A program made the translations under genes and the position numbers. A DNA stretch of 64,000 nt from Anaerolineaceae bacterium (GTDB lineage: Bacteria > Chloroflexota > Anaerolineae > Anaerolineales > UBA11657), in the NCBI GenBank assembly GCA_003569365.1, contig BGOS01000016.1, positions 93,948-157,947 on the forward strand. The letters are read 5' to 3'. Under the pieces are notes generated by a model. The model made no database searches and was not told where the DNA came from. It saw nothing but the letters and a program-made list of their open reading frames with translations. Each line of letters begins with the position of its first letter. The stretch's first letter is position 1. Positions 27,281 to 37,791 of this stretch are shown piece after piece.

Positions 27281-29803
27281 ATGCCTGAACCTGTTTCCTT
27301 TTTTGTTGATGGCCAGCCGGTGACGGCTGCAGCTGGCACAATTGTGGTGGATGCAGCCAAGACAGTGGGCAACGACATCCCCGTGTTTTGCTATCACCCC
27401 AAGCTGGACCCGGTGGGCATGTGCCGCATGTGTTTGGTGGAGATTGGCATGCCACAGCGCGACCGCGCCACCGGTGCCGCCGTGCTGGATGAAGACGGCC
27501 AGCCCAAAATTGCGTGGCTGCCCAAATTGCAAACCGCCTGCACGACGCCGGTGGCAGCCGGCATGCATGTGCGCACAACTACGGCTGCAGTGGAACGCGC
27601 ACGCAAAGATGTGGTGGAGTTAATTCTCACTTCGCATCCGCTGGACTGCCCGGTATGCGACAAGGGCGGCGAGTGCCCGCTGCAGAACCTGACGATGCGG
27701 CACGGCCCGGGCAGTTCGCGTTTCGTGTTCGACGAGAAGATCAAGCTGGAGAAGCACGTGCCGCTTGGCGACTTGATTTATCTGGATCGCGAGCGCTGCA
27801 TTCAGTGCGCGCGCTGCACGCGCTTTCAGGAGGATATTGCCGGCGATCCGGTGATCGGCTTTGACCAGCGCGGGCGCAGCCTGCAAATTGTGACGCACTC
27901 TGACCCCGGCTTCGATAGCTATTTCTCCGGCAATACCACTGACATCTGCCCGGTGGGTGCACTTACCACCGCCGACTTCCGCTTTGGTGCGCGCCCGTGG
28001 GAGCTCAAGCACTCCGATTCAATTTGCACGCATTGCCCCGTGGGTTGCAACCTGCATTTGAATACGCGCCGCTCGGGAGTGGCTGGTGATTTTGTAATCA
28101 AGCGCGTAATGCCGCGCCAGAACGAGCTGGTCAATGAAACGTGGATCTGTGACAAGGGCCGCTTTGGCCAGCACTTTGCAACCAGCCTTGACCGGCTGAC
28201 TGTGCCGCTGGTGCGGCGGGGCGGGCAGCTGGTGGAAGCCACTTGGGATGAGGCGCTGGCAGTAGTGGCGGCGCGCATGCAAGCTGCGCCGGGTGCGGTG
28301 GCAGCGCTGGCGGGCGAGCGCCTGTCTAATGAAGACTTGTTCGCGCTGCGGCGCCTGATGGAAGGCACGGGCGGGCGCGTGGCACAGTGGCCGGGCGCCA
28401 TGGGTGGCGGCGATGTTGTGCAGCAGGTGGGTGTTGGCATGGGCACTGATATTGCGCGTGCTGGTGGCGACACAGTGATTGTGCTGGTGGCGACTGACCT
28501 TGAAGAAGAAGCGCCGGTGTGGTGGCTGCGCGTGCGCCAGGCTGCCACCAAAGCTGGTGCAACGCTCGATAAAAGCCGCGCGCAGTTAATTGTGCTTAAC
28601 GGGCGCAGCACAACAGCGGATTCATGCGCGACACATGTGGTGCGCTATGTGTACGGCGAAGAAGCGCGCAGTGTGACGGCACTGACGGAACTGGCAGCGC
28701 AAGTGCGGGCAGGCAAAGCGCTGCCCGCGGGCGTGGCTGCTGCAAGCGCAGGCGCTGCGCAGGCACTGGCTGCTGCAAAAAATATTATTGTTTTCTACGG
28801 GCGCGACGGGTTGGGATACGCCGGCTCGGCGGCTGTGGCGCAGGCGTGCGCAAACCTGCTGATTGCAACCGGCAACGGCGGCCGCCATAACAGCGGCCTG
28901 GTGCCGGTTTGGCCGCACAGCAACACGCAGGGTGCGTGGGACATGGGCGTGCGCCCCAGTGGCCTGGGCGCAGCCGAGTTTGCGGCGGATGCTGCAGTGG
29001 TGATTGCAGCCGGTGCCGACCCGTTGGGCGATGGCGAGCAGCTGCCGGGCTCCACGTTTGTAGTGGCGGTGGAGTTGTTTGCCACGCTGACGGCGCAGCG
29101 CGCCGATGTGGTGCTGCCGGCGCGCGCGTTTACCGAACGCGAGGGCACGCTGACCAGTGGCGAGCGCCGGGTGCAGCGTTACTATCCGGCGCTGCCCGTG
29201 CGCGGCCAGGCGCGCGCAGACTGGCAGATCTTTTTTCAAATTGGTGAGGCGCTTGGGCTTGGCAAAAGCCCGGCATCGGCTGCGGCTGTCATGCTGGATA
29301 TTTCCCGCAGCGTTGCGCACTACTCCGCAATCAACTATCAGGCGCTTGCCAAAGTGGAAGCGCAATGGCCGGATGTGGGCGGCAGCGATTTATATTACGG
29401 TGGCACATCGTTCCAAAACAATGGCGGGCTGGGTGCGCAGACGCCGACGCTGATAGAGCGCGGGCAAGCTGTGGCTGCGGTGGCCGTGGCAGATTCTTCC
29501 GCGCCGCAGGGTGAACTGCAGGCCGTGCCGATTGCAGTGCTGTATGACCGCAGCACAACTTTTGGGCGGTCGGCTGTGATGGGGTCGCACATTCCGGCGG
29601 CGTATGTGGAACTAAATGCTGCGGATGCTGCGCGCATGCAGGTGGCCAATGGCGCGCGCGTGCGTGTGCGCGTGCAGGGGCGCGTAGCCGAACTGACGGC
29701 GCGCGTAAACGGGCGCGCACCTTTGGGCGTGGTGCTGGTGCCCCAAAGCCTGGGCGGGCTGGTGCTGCACAGCGCACAGCCGGCAACGGTGGAGCGGGCC
29801 TGA
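27281..29803 (+). CDS. nuoG: NADH-quinone oxidoreductase subunit G
   Basis: 2Fe-2S PVFCYHPKLDPVGMCRMCLVEI; CPVCDKGGECPLQNLTMRHGPGSSR; CIQCARCTRF; ICTHCPVGCNL; 841 aa. Confidence 0.95.
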   Translation: MPEPVSFFVDGQPVTAAAGTIVVDAAKTVGNDIPVFCYHPKLDPVGMCRMCLVEIGMPQRDRATGAAVLDEDGQPKIAWLPKLQTACTTPVAAGMHVRTTTAAVERARKDVVELILTSHPLDCPVCDKGGECPLQNLTMRHGPGSSRFVFDEKIKLEKHVPLGDLIYLDRERCIQCARCTRFQEDIAGDPVIGFDQRGRSLQIVTHSDPGFDSYFSGNTTDICPVGALTTADFRFGARPWELKHSDSICTHCPVGCNLHLNTRRSGVAGDFVIKRVMPRQNELVNETWICDKGRFGQHFATSLDRLTVPLVRRGGQLVEATWDEALAVVAARMQAAPGAVAALAGERLSNEDLFALRRLMEGTGGRVAQWPGAMGGGDVVQQVGVGMGTDIARAGGDTVIVLVATDLEEEAPVWWLRVRQAATKAGATLDKSRAQLIVLNGRSTTADSCATHVVRYVYGEEARSVTALTELAAQVRAGKALPAGVAAASAGAAQALAAAKNIIVFYGRDGLGYAGSAAVAQACANLLIATGNGGRHNSGLVPVWPHSNTQGAWDMGVRPSGLGAAEFAADAAVVIAAGADPLGDGEQLPGSTFVVAVELFATLTAQRADVVLPARAFTEREGTLTSGERRVQRYYPALPVRGQARADWQIFFQIGEALGLGKSPASAAAVMLDISRSVAHYSAINYQALAKVEAQWPDVGGSDLYYGGTSFQNNGGLGAQTPTLIERGQAVAAVAVADSSAPQGELQAVPIAVLYDRSTTFGRSAVMGSHIPAAYVELNAADAARMQVANGARVRVRVQGRVAELTARVNGRAPLGVVLVPQSLGGLVLHSAQPATVERA

Positions 29804-29820
29804 CGGCCGGAGCAGATTAC

Positions 29821-30837
29821 ATGGCTTGGCAGGAAATTGGTTTCATTGCGCTGGAAGCAGCGATCAAGAGTATTCTGCTGGCGTTTGTGCTGCTAACGGC
29901 TTTTGCTTACATGACTTTTGCCGAGCGCAAAGTTGCCGCGCTGATGCAGGTGCGCAGCGGCCCGAACCGCGTGGGTCCGTGGGGCCTGCTGCAGCCGGCT
30001 GCGGATGGCGTCAAGGCGCTTTTCAAAGAAGAGATTGTGCCCGCGGGAGCCGACCGCTTCTTGTTTATTGCCGCACCGATCCTGGTGGCGGTGCCGGCGC
30101 TGATCATCATGGCGGTGATTCCGCTGGGCCCGGATACGGTGCTGTTTGGCCGCCCCATGCGGCTCGCAATCACAGACATAAATGTTGGCACGCTGTATGT
30201 GCTGTCGGTTGCTTCGGTGGCAGTGTATGGAATTGTGCTGGCCGGCTGGTCATCCGCCAATAAATTTTCGATGATGGGTGGTATTCGGTCCACGGCTCAA
30301 ATGGTGAGTTATGAGCTGGCGCTTGGGTTGTCGTTTGTGGGCCCGATTATGCTGGCGGGCTCGCTGAGCCTGCGCGATATTGTGGTGGCGCAGCAGCAGT
30401 CGATCTGGTATGTGGTGCTGCAGCCGCTGGGTGCCCTGCTGTTCTTTGTGGCGGCGCTGGCCGAAGTCAACCGCGCGCCGTTTGACATGCCGGAGGCGGA
30501 GCAGGAGCTGACAGCTGGTTATTTCACCGAATACTCCGGCATGAAATTCTCGCTGTTCTTCATGGGCGAATACATCAAGATGATTGCCGTCAGCGCGCTG
30601 ACTGCGACGCTGTTTTTTGGCGGTTACCTGGGGCCGATGGTTGAAGAGTATCCGCTGCTGGGAATTGTGTATTTGGGCGGCAAGACGCTCGCGTTCCTGT
30701 TCGTGATGATCTGGATCCGCCTGACGCTGCCGCGCATGCGCTACGACCAGTTGATGGCATTTGGCTGGAAGCGCATGCTGCCACTGGCTCTTGCAAACGT
30801 AGTAATAACCGCGGTCGTGCTGGTGCTGGCGCAATAG
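29821..30837 (+). CDS. nuoH: NADH-quinone oxidoreductase subunit H
   Basis: AERKVAALMQVRSGPNRVGPWGLLQPAADGVKALFKEEIVP; RAPFDMPEAEQELTAGYFTEYSGMKF. Confidence 0.96.
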   Translation: MAWQEIGFIALEAAIKSILLAFVLLTAFAYMTFAERKVAALMQVRSGPNRVGPWGLLQPAADGVKALFKEEIVPAGADRFLFIAAPILVAVPALIIMAVIPLGPDTVLFGRPMRLAITDINVGTLYVLSVASVAVYGIVLAGWSSANKFSMMGGIRSTAQMVSYELALGLSFVGPIMLAGSLSLRDIVVAQQQSIWYVVLQPLGALLFFVAALAEVNRAPFDMPEAEQELTAGYFTEYSGMKFSLFFMGEYIKMIAVSALTATLFFGGYLGPMVEEYPLLGIVYLGGKTLAFLFVMIWIRLTLPRMRYDQLMAFGWKRMLPLALANVVITAVVLVLAQ

Positions 30838-30845
30838 GGGGCTGA

Positions 30846-31343
30846 ATGTTTATTGAGATTCTCAAAGGCCTGGGCACCACGCTCAAGCATTCCTTTCAGC
30901 CGCGCATCACACTGCAATACCCGGAGGAGAAGCGCCCGGTTCGGCCGCGCTTCAAGGGCCGCCACGAGCTGAAGCGCTACGACAACGGACTGGAGAAGTG
31001 CATCGGCTGCTCACTGTGCGCAGCGGCCTGCCCGGCTGACGCAATTTTTGTGGAGGCAGCCGAGAACTCCGACGCAGAGCGCTACTCGCCCGGCGAGCGC
31101 TTTGCGCGTGTGTATGAGATCAACATGCTGCGCTGCATCTTTTGCGGCTTTTGCGAAGACGCCTGCCCCACCGAGGCGATCGTGATGGAGCACGAGTACG
31201 AGCTTTCGTTCTATGACCGGGCGAGCGCCATTTACACCAAGGACATGCTGCTGGTGCCGCCGGCGGGCGCCCCGGACACGCCGCAGCAGGTGGCACCGGG
31301 CAGCTTCAATCGCTCGATCCCGGACATGCAAAACCCGGATTGA
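30846..31343 (+). CDS. nuoI: NADH-quinone oxidoreductase subunit I
   Basis: Two 4Fe-4S motifs: [16 protein letters not shown] and [18 protein letters not shown]. Confidence 0.96.
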   Translation: MFIEILKGLGTTLKHSFQPRITLQYPEEKRPVRPRFKGRHELKRYDNGLEKCIGCSLCAAACPADAIFVEAAENSDAERYSPGERFARVYEINMLRCIFCGFCEDACPTEAIVMEHEYELSFYDRASAIYTKDMLLVPPAGAPDTPQQVAPGSFNRSIPDMQNPD

Positions 31344-31344
31344 C

Positions 31345-31887
31345 ATGACCGCCGCGCCTTTCATTACCTTTGCAGTTTTGGCGGCGGTGGCAGTGGCTTC
31401 GGGCCTGGCCATGATGCTCAGCCAGAACTCAGTTTACTCAGCGCTGTTCCTGGTGATTAACTTCACCGTGGTGGCGGTGCTGTTTCTTGTGCTCGGCGCG
31501 CCATTCATTGCGATGCTGCAAATTACGGTGTATGCCGGCGCGATTATGGTGCTTTTCATATTTGTGATCATGCTGCTGGGCGGAGAGCGCCTGCCGGCCC
31601 CGCAGCAGCGCTTGCGCTGGCAGCAGTCGCTGGCGGTGGTGCTGGTGCTGGCATTGCTGGCGCTGGCCGGTTATGTGTTTGCCCAGGGGGCTGCGCCAGC
31701 CGCCGTGCTGGCCGACCCGCAACAATATGGCAGCCCGGCTGCGCTGGGCATGCTGCTTTTTACAAAGTACTTGTTTCCGTTTGAATTCACCTCGCTGCTG
31801 CTGCTCGTGGCCATGATTGGTGTGGTGGTGCTGACGGCAGTGGAGGAGCGCCGGCGCCGGTTGCCGCGCGCGTCGCGCCGCACATGA
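31345..31887 (+). CDS. nuoJ: NADH-quinone oxidoreductase subunit J
   Basis: [74 protein letters not shown]. Confidence 0.94.
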   Translation: MTAAPFITFAVLAAVAVASGLAMMLSQNSVYSALFLVINFTVVAVLFLVLGAPFIAMLQITVYAGAIMVLFIFVIMLLGGERLPAPQQRLRWQQSLAVVLVLALLALAGYVFAQGAAPAAVLADPQQYGSPAALGMLLFTKYLFPFEFTSLLLLVAMIGVVVLTAVEERRRRLPRASRRT

Positions 31888-32186
31888 TTCCGGTTAACTA
31901 TTACCTTGCGCTCTCGGCTGTGCTGTTTTGCATTGGCGCACTGGGCGTGCTGGTGCGCCGCAACGCGCTTGTGATTTTCATGTCGATTGAATTGATGCTC
32001 AATGCGGCCAATGTGGCGTTCGTGGCGTTCTCACGCCAGTTCGGGCACCTCGATGGGCAAATCATGGTGCTGTTTGTGCTTACAGTTGCAGCGGCTGAAG
32101 TTGCCGTGGGGCTGGCCATGATCGTGGCCATCTTCCGTGTGCGGGCGTCCATCAATGTGGACGAGCTCAACCAGCTGCGCGGCTAA
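31884..32186 (+). CDS. nuoK: NADH-quinone oxidoreductase subunit K
   Basis: 100 aa; [46 protein letters not shown]. Confidence 0.96.
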   Translation: MIPVNYYLALSAVLFCIGALGVLVRRNALVIFMSIELMLNAANVAFVAFSRQFGHLDGQIMVLFVLTVAAAEVAVGLAMIVAIFRVRASINVDELNQLRG

Positions 32187-32194
32187 ACGAAATC

Positions 32195-34270
32195 ATGTTT
32201 GATCTAGCGCCCCTGGTGCTGGCTTTCCCGATAGCCGGTGTGCTGCTCAATCTGCTTTTCGGGCGCTACTTAAATGAGCGCTGGATCAGCATCATCGGCG
32301 TGGCGGCGGTTGCGGGGGCATTTGTTGTGGCCATCTTGCAGGCACTGGCGCTGGCCGCTAGCGGCCAGCATGCGCACCTCGCGCTGCTGGCAAACTGGAT
32401 CGAAGTGGGGCAGCTGCAGGCGCCCTGGCAGTTGCGGATTGACACACTGTCCGTGACGATGATGCTGCTGGTAACCGGCGTCGGCATGCTGATCCACATT
32501 TATGCCAGCGGCTACATGCATGGTGATGCGCGCTTCGCGCGCTTCTTCATCTACCTGAACCTGTTCATCACCGCCATGCTGGTGTTGGTGGGCGGCGACA
32601 ACTACCTGATGCTCTTTGTGGGCTGGGAAGGCGTGGGCCTGTGTTCGTTCCTGTTGATCGGATTTTGGTATGACGCCGGCGAGCCAAGTGCTTCGGCGCG
32701 CGTGGGTGGCGAGCCGCAGGCAGGTGCCGGCAATGCCCGTGCCGGGCGCAAGGCTTTCGTTGTCAATCGCATTGGTGATTTTGGTTTGCTGCTGGCAATA
32801 TTCATTCTCTTTTGGCAGGTGGGCTCGCTGCAGTTTGACGCCGTAGCTGAGTACTTTGCCGCGCAAGGGGCTGCAGTTGGCGGGCTGGCAACCGTGATCA
32901 CGCTGTTGCTGCTGGTTGGGGTGTGCGGCAAGTCGGCGCAGATTCCGCTGTTTATCTGGCTGCCCGACGCCATGGCTGGTCCCACTCCCGTTTCTGCGCT
33001 TATTCATGCCGCCACAATGGTCACTGCGGGCATTTACCTTGTGGCGCGCTCGGCGGTAATGTTTGAGCTGGCGCCTGTGTCGCAGATGGTTGTGGCGCTT
33101 GTGGGTGCGACGACGGCCTTCATGGCGGGTACGATTGCGCTGGCGCAGTATGACATCAAGCGCGTGCTGGCGTATTCCACAATCAGCCAGCTGGGGTTCA
33201 TGGTTGCGGCGGTGGGGCTGGGCGGCTACGTGGCCGGCATGTTTCATTTGCTGACGCACGCGTTCTTCAAGGCGCTGCTGTTTCTTTCGGCGGGGTCAGT
33301 CATTCATGGCGTTGAGCATGGGGCGCACGCCACGCACGCGCATGTGGATGCGCAGGATATGCGCGTGATGGGCGGCTTGCGGAATAAGATGCCCGTGACG
33401 TTTTGGGTTTATCTGATTGGCTCGCTGGCGCTGGCAGGCGTGTTTCCGCTGGCGGGCTTCTGGTCCAAGGATGAGATTCTGGCGGATGCGTGGCATGTGG
33501 GCATGGTGGAGGGGCACTGGCATGGTGTGCTGGTGTATGCGCTGCTGGCTTTGGCAGCGTTTTCCACTGCGCTGTATATGACGCGCCAGATCATTCTGGT
33601 GTTTTTTGGCGCAGCCCGTTCAGAGGCGGCTGCGCATGCGCATGAGAGCCCGCCCTTGATGACGGCACCGCTGGTGATACTGGCGCTGCTGTCTGTGCTT
33701 GGCGGCTTGCTAAACCTGCCGGGTTGGCACGCACTCGGCACGTGGCTGGAGCACACCCACGAATACTTTCACACGGGTGCGTTCAACCCGCTGGTGGCTG
33801 GCATCTCCACGGCGGTGGCGCTGGCCGGCATAGCGCTTGGGTATCGCGTTTATTATTTGGCGCCGCGCACCACGGCGGATGCTGCGGACCAACTGCAGCC
33901 GGCGCTGGGTTCCATGTTTGGCTTTCTGCGCGGCAAGTGGTTTGTGGACGAGCTTTACGACGCCGTGATTGTGCGCCCGTTTGAGCGCGGCGCGCGCAGC
34001 CTGGCTTTCGCGCTGGACTGGGACCTCTGGCACGACGGCTTTCACGACTCAGTGCTGGCTGCGGGCTTCCGCACGCTGGCGGCATTCCTTTCCGGGCCGG
34101 TGGACAAGACTGTGATTGACCGCCTGTTTGACGGGCTGGCGGGTGCAGTGCGGGTATTGGGCAGCCGGAACTTGCAGCGCGTGCAGACTGGTTACGTGCG
34201 CAACTACGCGCTGGGCGTGGTGCTTGGCGTGGTGGCGGTGATGGGTTACTTTGTGAGCCGGAGCGCCTAG
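32195..34270 (+). CDS. nuoL: NADH-quinone oxidoreductase subunit L
   Basis: 691 aa; LFVGWEGVGLCSFLLIGFWY; KSAQIPLFIWLPDAMAGPTPVSALIHAATMVTAGIYLVAR. Confidence 0.95.
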   Translation: MFDLAPLVLAFPIAGVLLNLLFGRYLNERWISIIGVAAVAGAFVVAILQALALAASGQHAHLALLANWIEVGQLQAPWQLRIDTLSVTMMLLVTGVGMLIHIYASGYMHGDARFARFFIYLNLFITAMLVLVGGDNYLMLFVGWEGVGLCSFLLIGFWYDAGEPSASARVGGEPQAGAGNARAGRKAFVVNRIGDFGLLLAIFILFWQVGSLQFDAVAEYFAAQGAAVGGLATVITLLLLVGVCGKSAQIPLFIWLPDAMAGPTPVSALIHAATMVTAGIYLVARSAVMFELAPVSQMVVALVGATTAFMAGTIALAQYDIKRVLAYSTISQLGFMVAAVGLGGYVAGMFHLLTHAFFKALLFLSAGSVIHGVEHGAHATHAHVDAQDMRVMGGLRNKMPVTFWVYLIGSLALAGVFPLAGFWSKDEILADAWHVGMVEGHWHGVLVYALLALAAFSTALYMTRQIILVFFGAARSEAAAHAHESPPLMTAPLVILALLSVLGGLLNLPGWHALGTWLEHTHEYFHTGAFNPLVAGISTAVALAGIALGYRVYYLAPRTTADAADQLQPALGSMFGFLRGKWFVDELYDAVIVRPFERGARSLAFALDWDLWHDGFHDSVLAAGFRTLAAFLSGPVDKTVIDRLFDGLAGAVRVLGSRNLQRVQTGYVRNYALGVVLGVVAVMGYFVSRSA

Positions 34271-34309
34271 CCGCGCAACGCTGCATAAAAGCATGAGGCA
34301 TTCTTCATA

Positions 34310-35830
34310 ATGGAAATTTTGAACTTTTTATTTTCAACACTAATGCTTGTGGTTTTCTTTCCACTGCTGGGTGCGGTCGTGTTGCTGTTCGTCAACCGCG
34401 AGCAAAAGGATCTCATACGCTGGCTGGCGGTTGTGTTCTCGCTGGCCACCTTTGCGCTCTCGCTGGTGATGCTGGCGCAGTTTGATGCGCGTGTGCCCGG
34501 GGAACAGCTCGCAGTGGTGGTCCCTTGGATTCAAGTGGGCTCCAGCTGGAACATTAATTTTCATCTGGGCGTGGACGGCATGAGCATTCTGCTGGTGCTG
34601 CTCACCACGCTGTTAATGCCGATTGCCATCTTCAGTTCATGGACTGCCATTCAAGAGCGGGTCAAGGAATACATGATCTTCTTCCTCATGCTCGAAACCG
34701 GCATGCTGGGCGTGTTCCTCTCGCTGGATTTGTTTTTGTTTTATATCTTTTGGGAATTCACGCTGGTGCCGATGTATTTTCTGATCGGGATCTGGGGCGG
34801 CTCAAACCGCATATATGCCGCGCTGAAATTCTTTCTCTATACGATGGCTGGATCCATCTTGATGCTGGTTGCCATCTTGTGGCTGGGCATTGCCCAGGGC
34901 AGCTTCTCTGTGCCGGAGCTGGCGGCGCGTGGCGGCATCGATCCCGGCATGCAGCGCTGGCTGTTTCTCGCATTTGCGGCTGCTTTCGCCATCAAGGTGC
35001 CCATGTGGCCGCTGCATTCATGGCTGCCGGATGCGCATGTGGAAGCGCCCACGGCCGGTTCGGTAATTCTGGCAGGTGTACTCCTGAAGCTTGGCACGTA
35101 TGGTTTTCTGCGGTTTAACCTCGCGCTTTTTCCTGACGCAGCGCTTTATTTTGCGCCGCTGATGGCAACCCTGGCCGTGATTGGCATTGTCTACGGGGCG
35201 ATTGTGTCCTACCCGCAGCGCGATGTTAAGAAGCTGGTGGCGTATTCATCCGTCAGTCATCTGGGTTTTGTGATGCTGGGTTTGTTTGCACTTAATACGC
35301 AGGGCATTCAGGGAGCCGTGCTGCAAATGGTGAATCATGGCCTCTCCACCGGGGCGCTGTTTTTGCTTGTGGGCATGATCTACGAGCGCCGGCATACCCG
35401 CGACCTGGGGGAGTTTGGCGGTTTGTGGACGAGCATGCCAGTGTATGGCACGCTGATGCTGATTGTGGTGCTGTCGTCCATGGGCTTGCCGGGCCTGAAC
35501 GGGTTTGTGGGCGAGTTCACAATCTTGCTGGGCGCGTTTGGGTCTGAGGCGCTGGCTTCGCCGGTTTATACAATCGTGGCTGCGCTTGGGGTAATTCTTG
35601 CGGCGATTTATCTGTTGTGGATGTTTCAGAAGATGTTTCTCGGCCAGGTTACTAATCCAAAGAACGAGAATCTGCCTGATCTCAACTGGCGCGAACTTCT
35701 TGTGCTGGCGCCACTGCTGGTGTTGATTTTTTGGATTGGCCTTTACCCGCAGCCATTCTTTAATTTGATGCAGTCTTCCGTCGGGAGCCTGGCAGATGTT
35801 TTTAGCGCGGCCAGCATTGCTGCGCGCTAA
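34310..35830 (+). CDS. nuoM: NADH-quinone oxidoreductase subunit M
   Basis: 506 aa; FYIFWEFTLVPMYFLIGIWGG; KVPMWPLHSWLPDAHVEAPTAGSVILAGVLLKLGTYGFLRF. Confidence 0.95.
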   Translation: MEILNFLFSTLMLVVFFPLLGAVVLLFVNREQKDLIRWLAVVFSLATFALSLVMLAQFDARVPGEQLAVVVPWIQVGSSWNINFHLGVDGMSILLVLLTTLLMPIAIFSSWTAIQERVKEYMIFFLMLETGMLGVFLSLDLFLFYIFWEFTLVPMYFLIGIWGGSNRIYAALKFFLYTMAGSILMLVAILWLGIAQGSFSVPELAARGGIDPGMQRWLFLAFAAAFAIKVPMWPLHSWLPDAHVEAPTAGSVILAGVLLKLGTYGFLRFNLALFPDAALYFAPLMATLAVIGIVYGAIVSYPQRDVKKLVAYSSVSHLGFVMLGLFALNTQGIQGAVLQMVNHGLSTGALFLLVGMIYERRHTRDLGEFGGLWTSMPVYGTLMLIVVLSSMGLPGLNGFVGEFTILLGAFGSEALASPVYTIVAALGVILAAIYLLWMFQKMFLGQVTNPKNENLPDLNWRELLVLAPLLVLIFWIGLYPQPFFNLMQSSVGSLADVFSAASIAAR

Positions 35831-35888
35831 AAAGTGCCAAGCGCACCCAGATCGTTAATTGCGCTAGTGCGCCAATTCATTTAGCCAC

Positions 35889-37340
35889 ATGCCTTTTCCC
35901 GATTTGAATTTATTCACAGCAGTGCACCTGCTGTTTCTTTCCGCTTGGGCTTGTGCTCTGCTGCTGGCAGATCTTTGGATTCCTAAAACGCACAAGCCGG
36001 TAACCGGCTGGCTGGCATTTGCCGGCCTCGTAATCACGCTGGGGCTGGTGGTTGCGCAGCTCGGCGCGCGGCAGGCAGCCTTTGGCGGCGCGCTTGCCAC
36101 CGATGGCTTCTCCACCCTCATGAACTTCATTTTTATCGGGGCGGGCATGCTATCTGTGTTGATGGCACTGAACTATCTGCGGCAGCACGATCTAGAGCGT
36201 GGCGAGTTTTATCCGCTGCTGCTGTTTTCGATTGTGGGCATGATGGCCATGGGCATGGCAAAAGATCTGATCGTTGTGTTTCTGGCGTTGGAGCTGCTGT
36301 CCATTCCGTTGTATGTGCTGGCGGGTTTTGGGCGCCCGCGCATTGAGTCGGAGGAAGCCGGCCTCAAGTATTTTCTGCTGGGGGCTTTTTCCTCCGCGTT
36401 TCTGGTGTATGGCATCGCGCTGGTGTATGGTGCCACGCAGGCTACTAGTTTTGCGGGTATCGGGATGGCGCTGGATGCCGGGCAGGCAACCTCGCCGCTG
36501 TTGCTGGCTGGCGTGGGCCTGATCATGGTGGGCATGGGCTTCAAAGTGGCGGCTGTTCCTTTCCATATGTGGACGCCGGACGTGTATGACGGCTCGCCTT
36601 CGGTTGTTACTGCATTCATGTCGGTGGGAGCGAAGGCGGCGGGATTTGCGGCTTTGGTGCGCGTATTGTTTGATGCACTTGCGCCGCTGGCTTCGGAGTG
36701 GGGTGTGGTGGTGGCAACGCTGGCCGCCTTGAGCATGGTGCTTGGCAATGTGGCTGCAATTGCGCAAACTTCCATGAAGCGCATGCTTGCATACTCCTCT
36801 ATTGCGCATGCGGGCTACGTGGCCGTGGCGGCGCTGATTGATGCGCAAGGAGCCCAGTCGAACTTTTCTGCCGGTGCAGCGATTTTTTACTTGGGCGCCT
36901 ACGCGCTCACGAATCTGGGTACGTGGGCGGTTGTGCTGGCAGTTGAAAAACCGGGCCGTATGACCACTGACGTTGCCGATTATGCCGGCCTCGGCCGCAC
37001 CCAACCGGCGCTGGCTGCAGCCATGACACTCTTCATGCTTTCATTGACCGGATTGCCGCCATCAATTGGATTTGTGGCCAAGTTTTATGTTTTCCGGGCT
37101 GCGCTGGAAGCGGGCTATACGTGGCTGGTGCTGCTGGGTGTGGTCACAGTCCTGATCTCTGCCTACTACTACCTGCGCGTGATTGTGGTGATGTGGATGA
37201 AGGAAGGCTTGGGCGAGGCCGTGCTGCCGCGCGCGCTGAACTTCACCATCTGGCTTACCGCTGTCGGAACACTGGTGTTTGGCATTGTACCGGGTCCCTT
37301 AATGAATTTTGTGGAGAGTTCAGTACGCGGAATCTTCTAG
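35889..37340 (+). CDS. nuoN: NADH-quinone oxidoreductase subunit N
   Basis: 483 aa; LELLSIPLYVLAGF; KVAAVPFHMWTPDVYDGSPSVVTAFMSVGAKAAGF; MLAYSSIAHAGY. Confidence 0.95.
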   Translation: MPFPDLNLFTAVHLLFLSAWACALLLADLWIPKTHKPVTGWLAFAGLVITLGLVVAQLGARQAAFGGALATDGFSTLMNFIFIGAGMLSVLMALNYLRQHDLERGEFYPLLLFSIVGMMAMGMAKDLIVVFLALELLSIPLYVLAGFGRPRIESEEAGLKYFLLGAFSSAFLVYGIALVYGATQATSFAGIGMALDAGQATSPLLLAGVGLIMVGMGFKVAAVPFHMWTPDVYDGSPSVVTAFMSVGAKAAGFAALVRVLFDALAPLASEWGVVVATLAALSMVLGNVAAIAQTSMKRMLAYSSIAHAGYVAVAALIDAQGAQSNFSAGAAIFYLGAYALTNLGTWAVVLAVEKPGRMTTDVADYAGLGRTQPALAAAMTLFMLSLTGLPPSIGFVAKFYVFRAALEAGYTWLVLLGVVTVLISAYYYLRVIVVMWMKEGLGEAVLPRALNFTIWLTAVGTLVFGIVPGPLMNFVESSVRGIF

Positions 37341-37367
37341 CACTGGTTTCTGGCTGTGAGGGGTGTT

Positions 37368-37393
37368 ATCGCGAGCCTGTCCGAGTGACGGGC
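37368..37393. repeat. 26-nt hairpin-forming repeat, copy 1 (degenerate outer stem)
   Basis: ATCGCGAGCCTGTCCGAGTGACGGGC; 25/26 identity with copy at 42860..42885. Confidence 0.85.
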
Positions 37394-37443
37394 GTGTGGT
37401 TTTTACGGTGTGCGCAAGATGCCTTGTCTGATGACAACGCTTT

Positions 37444-37791
37444 GTGTCGTGTGGCTGTATTGCCAATCTGGTTCCAAACGTTGGGTTTGGCGGAGAGAGT
37501 GTTCTCCAGTTAGGCGCTGCAAGATTTCCCCAAGTGCGCTGGGGCCCAATTGGTCCGGAAAGCTTCTACTGGAAATGCGGGAGCAAACCCTCAGGTGTCG
37601 TGCGCGAATATAAGGATTTCTGTAAGCGTGAGAGCCCTCGACATTCCGTAGTGGTGGTAACCATAGCGAATGAACCGTTGTATGACTTGGCAGTGTTCAC
37701 AGATAAAGGCTGGGATATTTATTACCGTACATTGCTTAATCAACTTAGGAGTGAAAGATGTCTAGGGATTTTAATTTCAAGCAAGAACTGA
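37444..37791 (+). CDS. hypothetical protein or gene fragment
   Basis: ORF only; contains ANLVPNVGFGGES and NEPLYDLAVFTDKGWDIYY; no clear family. Overlaps the start of the next gene. Confidence 0.3.
   Translation: MSCGCIANLVPNVGFGGESVLQLGAARFPQVRWGPIGPESFYWKCGSKPSGVVREYKDFCKRESPRHSVVVVTIANEPLYDLAVFTDKGWDIYYRTLLNQLRSERCLGILISSKN

Noticed and set aside
22678-37340. nuo operon as an unusual system
   Set aside because: All 14 subunits are present in the standard A-N order; no atypical insertion noticed.
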